NCBI GenBank assembly: GCA_018222665.1 | Contig: JAAEZW010000077.1 | Coordinates: forward strand, 1 to 7,706 | Length of the DNA stretch: 7,706 bases | DNA from: Paracoccaceae bacterium | GTDB lineage: Bacteria; Pseudomonadota; Alphaproteobacteria; Rhodobacterales; Rhodobacteraceae | Direction of reading: 5' to 3' | In this document: positions 6,398-7,706 of the stretch, piece by piece | Position numbering within the stretch: the first letter of the stretch is position 1 | How the letters are laid out: every line of letters begins with the position of its first letter | Translations under genes and position numbers: made by a program | Notes under the pieces: generated by a model | What the model saw: only the letters and a program-made list of their open reading frames with translations | The model's database searches: none | Told to the model about the DNA's origin: nothing

Positions 6398-7702
6398 ATG
6401 ACAATGGATCGACGTCAATTTTTGGCCACAAGTGCTGCTGCTACTATTCTTCCGAGCTTGGGGGCAGCAAAATACTATGAACATAACTTAGTTGCAGAAC
6501 CCATAGTCACTAGCTTGGTTCCAGGGTACAATTTTAGGACAGAAATGCTTGGATTTAATGGTAGCTTTCCTGGCCCAGAAATACGAACGCGAGTAGGTGA
6601 GCCACTTAAAGTCAACGTCAGGAACAATCTCGACGAAGGCACAGCAGTTCACTGGCATGGTATAAGACTACCAAACGCTATGGATGGCGTTCCGATGCTG
6701 ACACAAGACATTCAGGAACCATATACCACCATGTCTTATGAATTTGTTCCTCCGGATGCTGGCACCTACTGGTATCACTCTCATTACAACTCTCAAGAGC
6801 AAGTGGCTCGAGGGTTAATTGGGCCGCTCATTGTCGAAGAAGCATCACAGATCGATGTTGATGAGGACATAACTATAATTTTATCTGATTGGCTTATGAA
6901 TAATGATGGCCAATTGATCGAAGAGTTTAGTGATATGCACAGCGTCGCCCACGCGGGCTTCATGGGAAATTATGCACGTGCAATATTCCCACAAACTAAA
7001 ATACACATGGGTGACAGAGTTCGGCTTAGATTAATTAATGCCGCAACTAATAGAATATTCCCACTGAAACTGTCGGGAGTGAAGGGTAAGATCGTTGCAT
7101 TGGACGGGATGGCACTCGACACACCACGTGATTTTGAAGATATCATTATTGCTCCTGCACAACGTGTTGATTTGATTGTCGACGTAAGCGACAAACTAAT
7201 AATTGATCAATTGTTGAGAGACGGTTTTTTCAGACTCGGCGAACTACCGATAGAGGGTAAAAACTTGCAACGAAAGGTGTCTCCAATCGAGGCATTACCT
7301 AAGAGTAGTAAACCCAAGCCATCGTCCCCAAACAGAGAGCTGGAGTTAGTTATGATGGGTGGTGCTATGGGAGGTGCACATGGTGGTGATAATATTTGGG
7401 CGTTAAATAACGTGTCGGATATGCCCGCACAACCTTGGCGTCAGTTTGAAAAAAATGAAATGGTGAAGATAAAATTAGTAAACCAAACAGCATTTCCCCA
7501 TGCAATGCATCTGCACGGACATCATTTTTATGAATTAAGCGAAGACGGCGAAGTTGGTGACTTTCGAGATACGGCATTGATAGGAGCACGAGCTTCACAA
7601 GGCATATTGTGCTGTTTTGATAACCCAGGGAATTGGATGCTACACTGTCACATGCTTAGTCACTCAATGGGTGGCATGAAGACTTGGATAAAGGTAGGCT
7701 AG
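6398..7702 (+). CDS. Tat-exported three-domain multicopper oxidase
   Basis: From the ATG at 6398 the protein has 434 residues. It starts with a twin-arginine signal (MTMDRRQFLATSAAATILPS, Arg5-Arg6, cleavage probably near Ala24), so it should be exported folded and probably copper-loaded. Three cupredoxin domains lie at about 30-150, 155-290 and 310-434. All four copper-binding motifs are present: HWHG (His85, His87), YHSH (His127, His129), HAMHLHG (His368, His371, His373) and HCHMLSHSMGGM (His416, Cys417, His418, His422, Met427 as axial type 1 ligand). This predicts full type 1, 2 and 3 copper sites that oxidise a substrate while reducing O2 to water. The protein is shorter than CueO (about 516 residues) and lacks its large Met-rich insert. 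It has only a short Met/Gly/His stretch, MMGGAMGGAHGG, near residues 319-330. Its substrate is unknown: cuprous ion, a phenolic, a metal ion, or the cytochrome encoded 129 bp upstream. The stop is four bases before the window end. Confidence 0.95.
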   Translation: MTMDRRQFLATSAAATILPSLGAAKYYEHNLVAEPIVTSLVPGYNFRTEMLGFNGSFPGPEIRTRVGEPLKVNVRNNLDEGTAVHWHGIRLPNAMDGVPMLTQDIQEPYTTMSYEFVPPDAGTYWYHSHYNSQEQVARGLIGPLIVEEASQIDVDEDITIILSDWLMNNDGQLIEEFSDMHSVAHAGFMGNYARAIFPQTKIHMGDRVRLRLINAATNRIFPLKLSGVKGKIVALDGMALDTPRDFEDIIIAPAQRVDLIVDVSDKLIIDQLLRDGFFRLGELPIEGKNLQRKVSPIEALPKSSKPKPSSPNRELELVMMGGAMGGAHGGDNIWALNNVSDMPAQPWRQFEKNEMVKIKLVNQTAFPHAMHLHGHHFYELSEDGEVGDFRDTALIGARASQGILCCFDNPGNWMLHCHMLSHSMGGMKTWIKVG

Positions 7703-7706
7703 AAAA

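Noticed and set aside
1..7706. CRISPR array, insertion sequence or transposase
   Set aside because: No regularly spaced repeats of 20-40 bases, no transposase or integrase motifs and no long terminal inverted repeats were seen on either strand.

Overview
The window suggests an alphaproteobacterium, most likely a Rhodobacterales (roseobacter-type) relative. This rests on three things: the urease gene order D-A-orf-B-C-E-F-G with three separate structural subunits, a UreE with a His-rich GGAYGHGRTH-type tail, and a downstream WD40/cytochrome c protein of a kind I associate with that group. The assignment is inference from remembered family patterns; no search was run. All genes found are on the + strand.

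Bases 1-4258 hold a tightly packed urease operon. It begins with the last codons of what appears to be ureD (1-23). Then come ureA (23-325), a 56-residue exported and membrane-anchored protein of unknown function (335-505), ureB (502-807), ureC (807-2516), ureE (2528-2995), ureF (2979-3626) and ureG (3623-4258). Four junctions share bases as TAATG or ATGA, and ureF starts inside the His-tail codons of ureE, so translation is probably coupled along the transcript. UreABC form the nickel enzyme that hydrolyses urea. UreD, UreF and UreG form the GTP-driven activation complex, and UreE delivers nickel. All metal ligands and the catalytic Cys/His of UreC are present, so the enzyme should be functional if the rest of ureD is intact upstream.

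Bases 4259-4927 are a gene-poor gap of about 670 bp. It holds several inverted repeats, including a cluster of TG/CA-rich arms that can pair in alternative ways (4527-4573). It also has short stretches resembling tRNA 3' ends and a strong Shine-Dalgarno-like AAGGAG that no start codon follows.

Bases 4928-7702 hold two exported redox proteins. The first is a Sec-exported protein with about seven WD40-type blades followed by a class I cytochrome c domain (4928-6268, probable GTG start). The second is a Tat-exported three-domain multicopper oxidase with all copper ligands (6398-7702). They are 129 bp apart and could form a periplasmic electron-transfer pair, possibly linked to copper or another metal. 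This segment, above all the WD40 gene, is visibly richer in A+T than the urease operon and may have a different history. The most unusual items are the small membrane protein inside the urease operon, the propeller-cytochrome/oxidase pair, and the structured gap between the two blocks.
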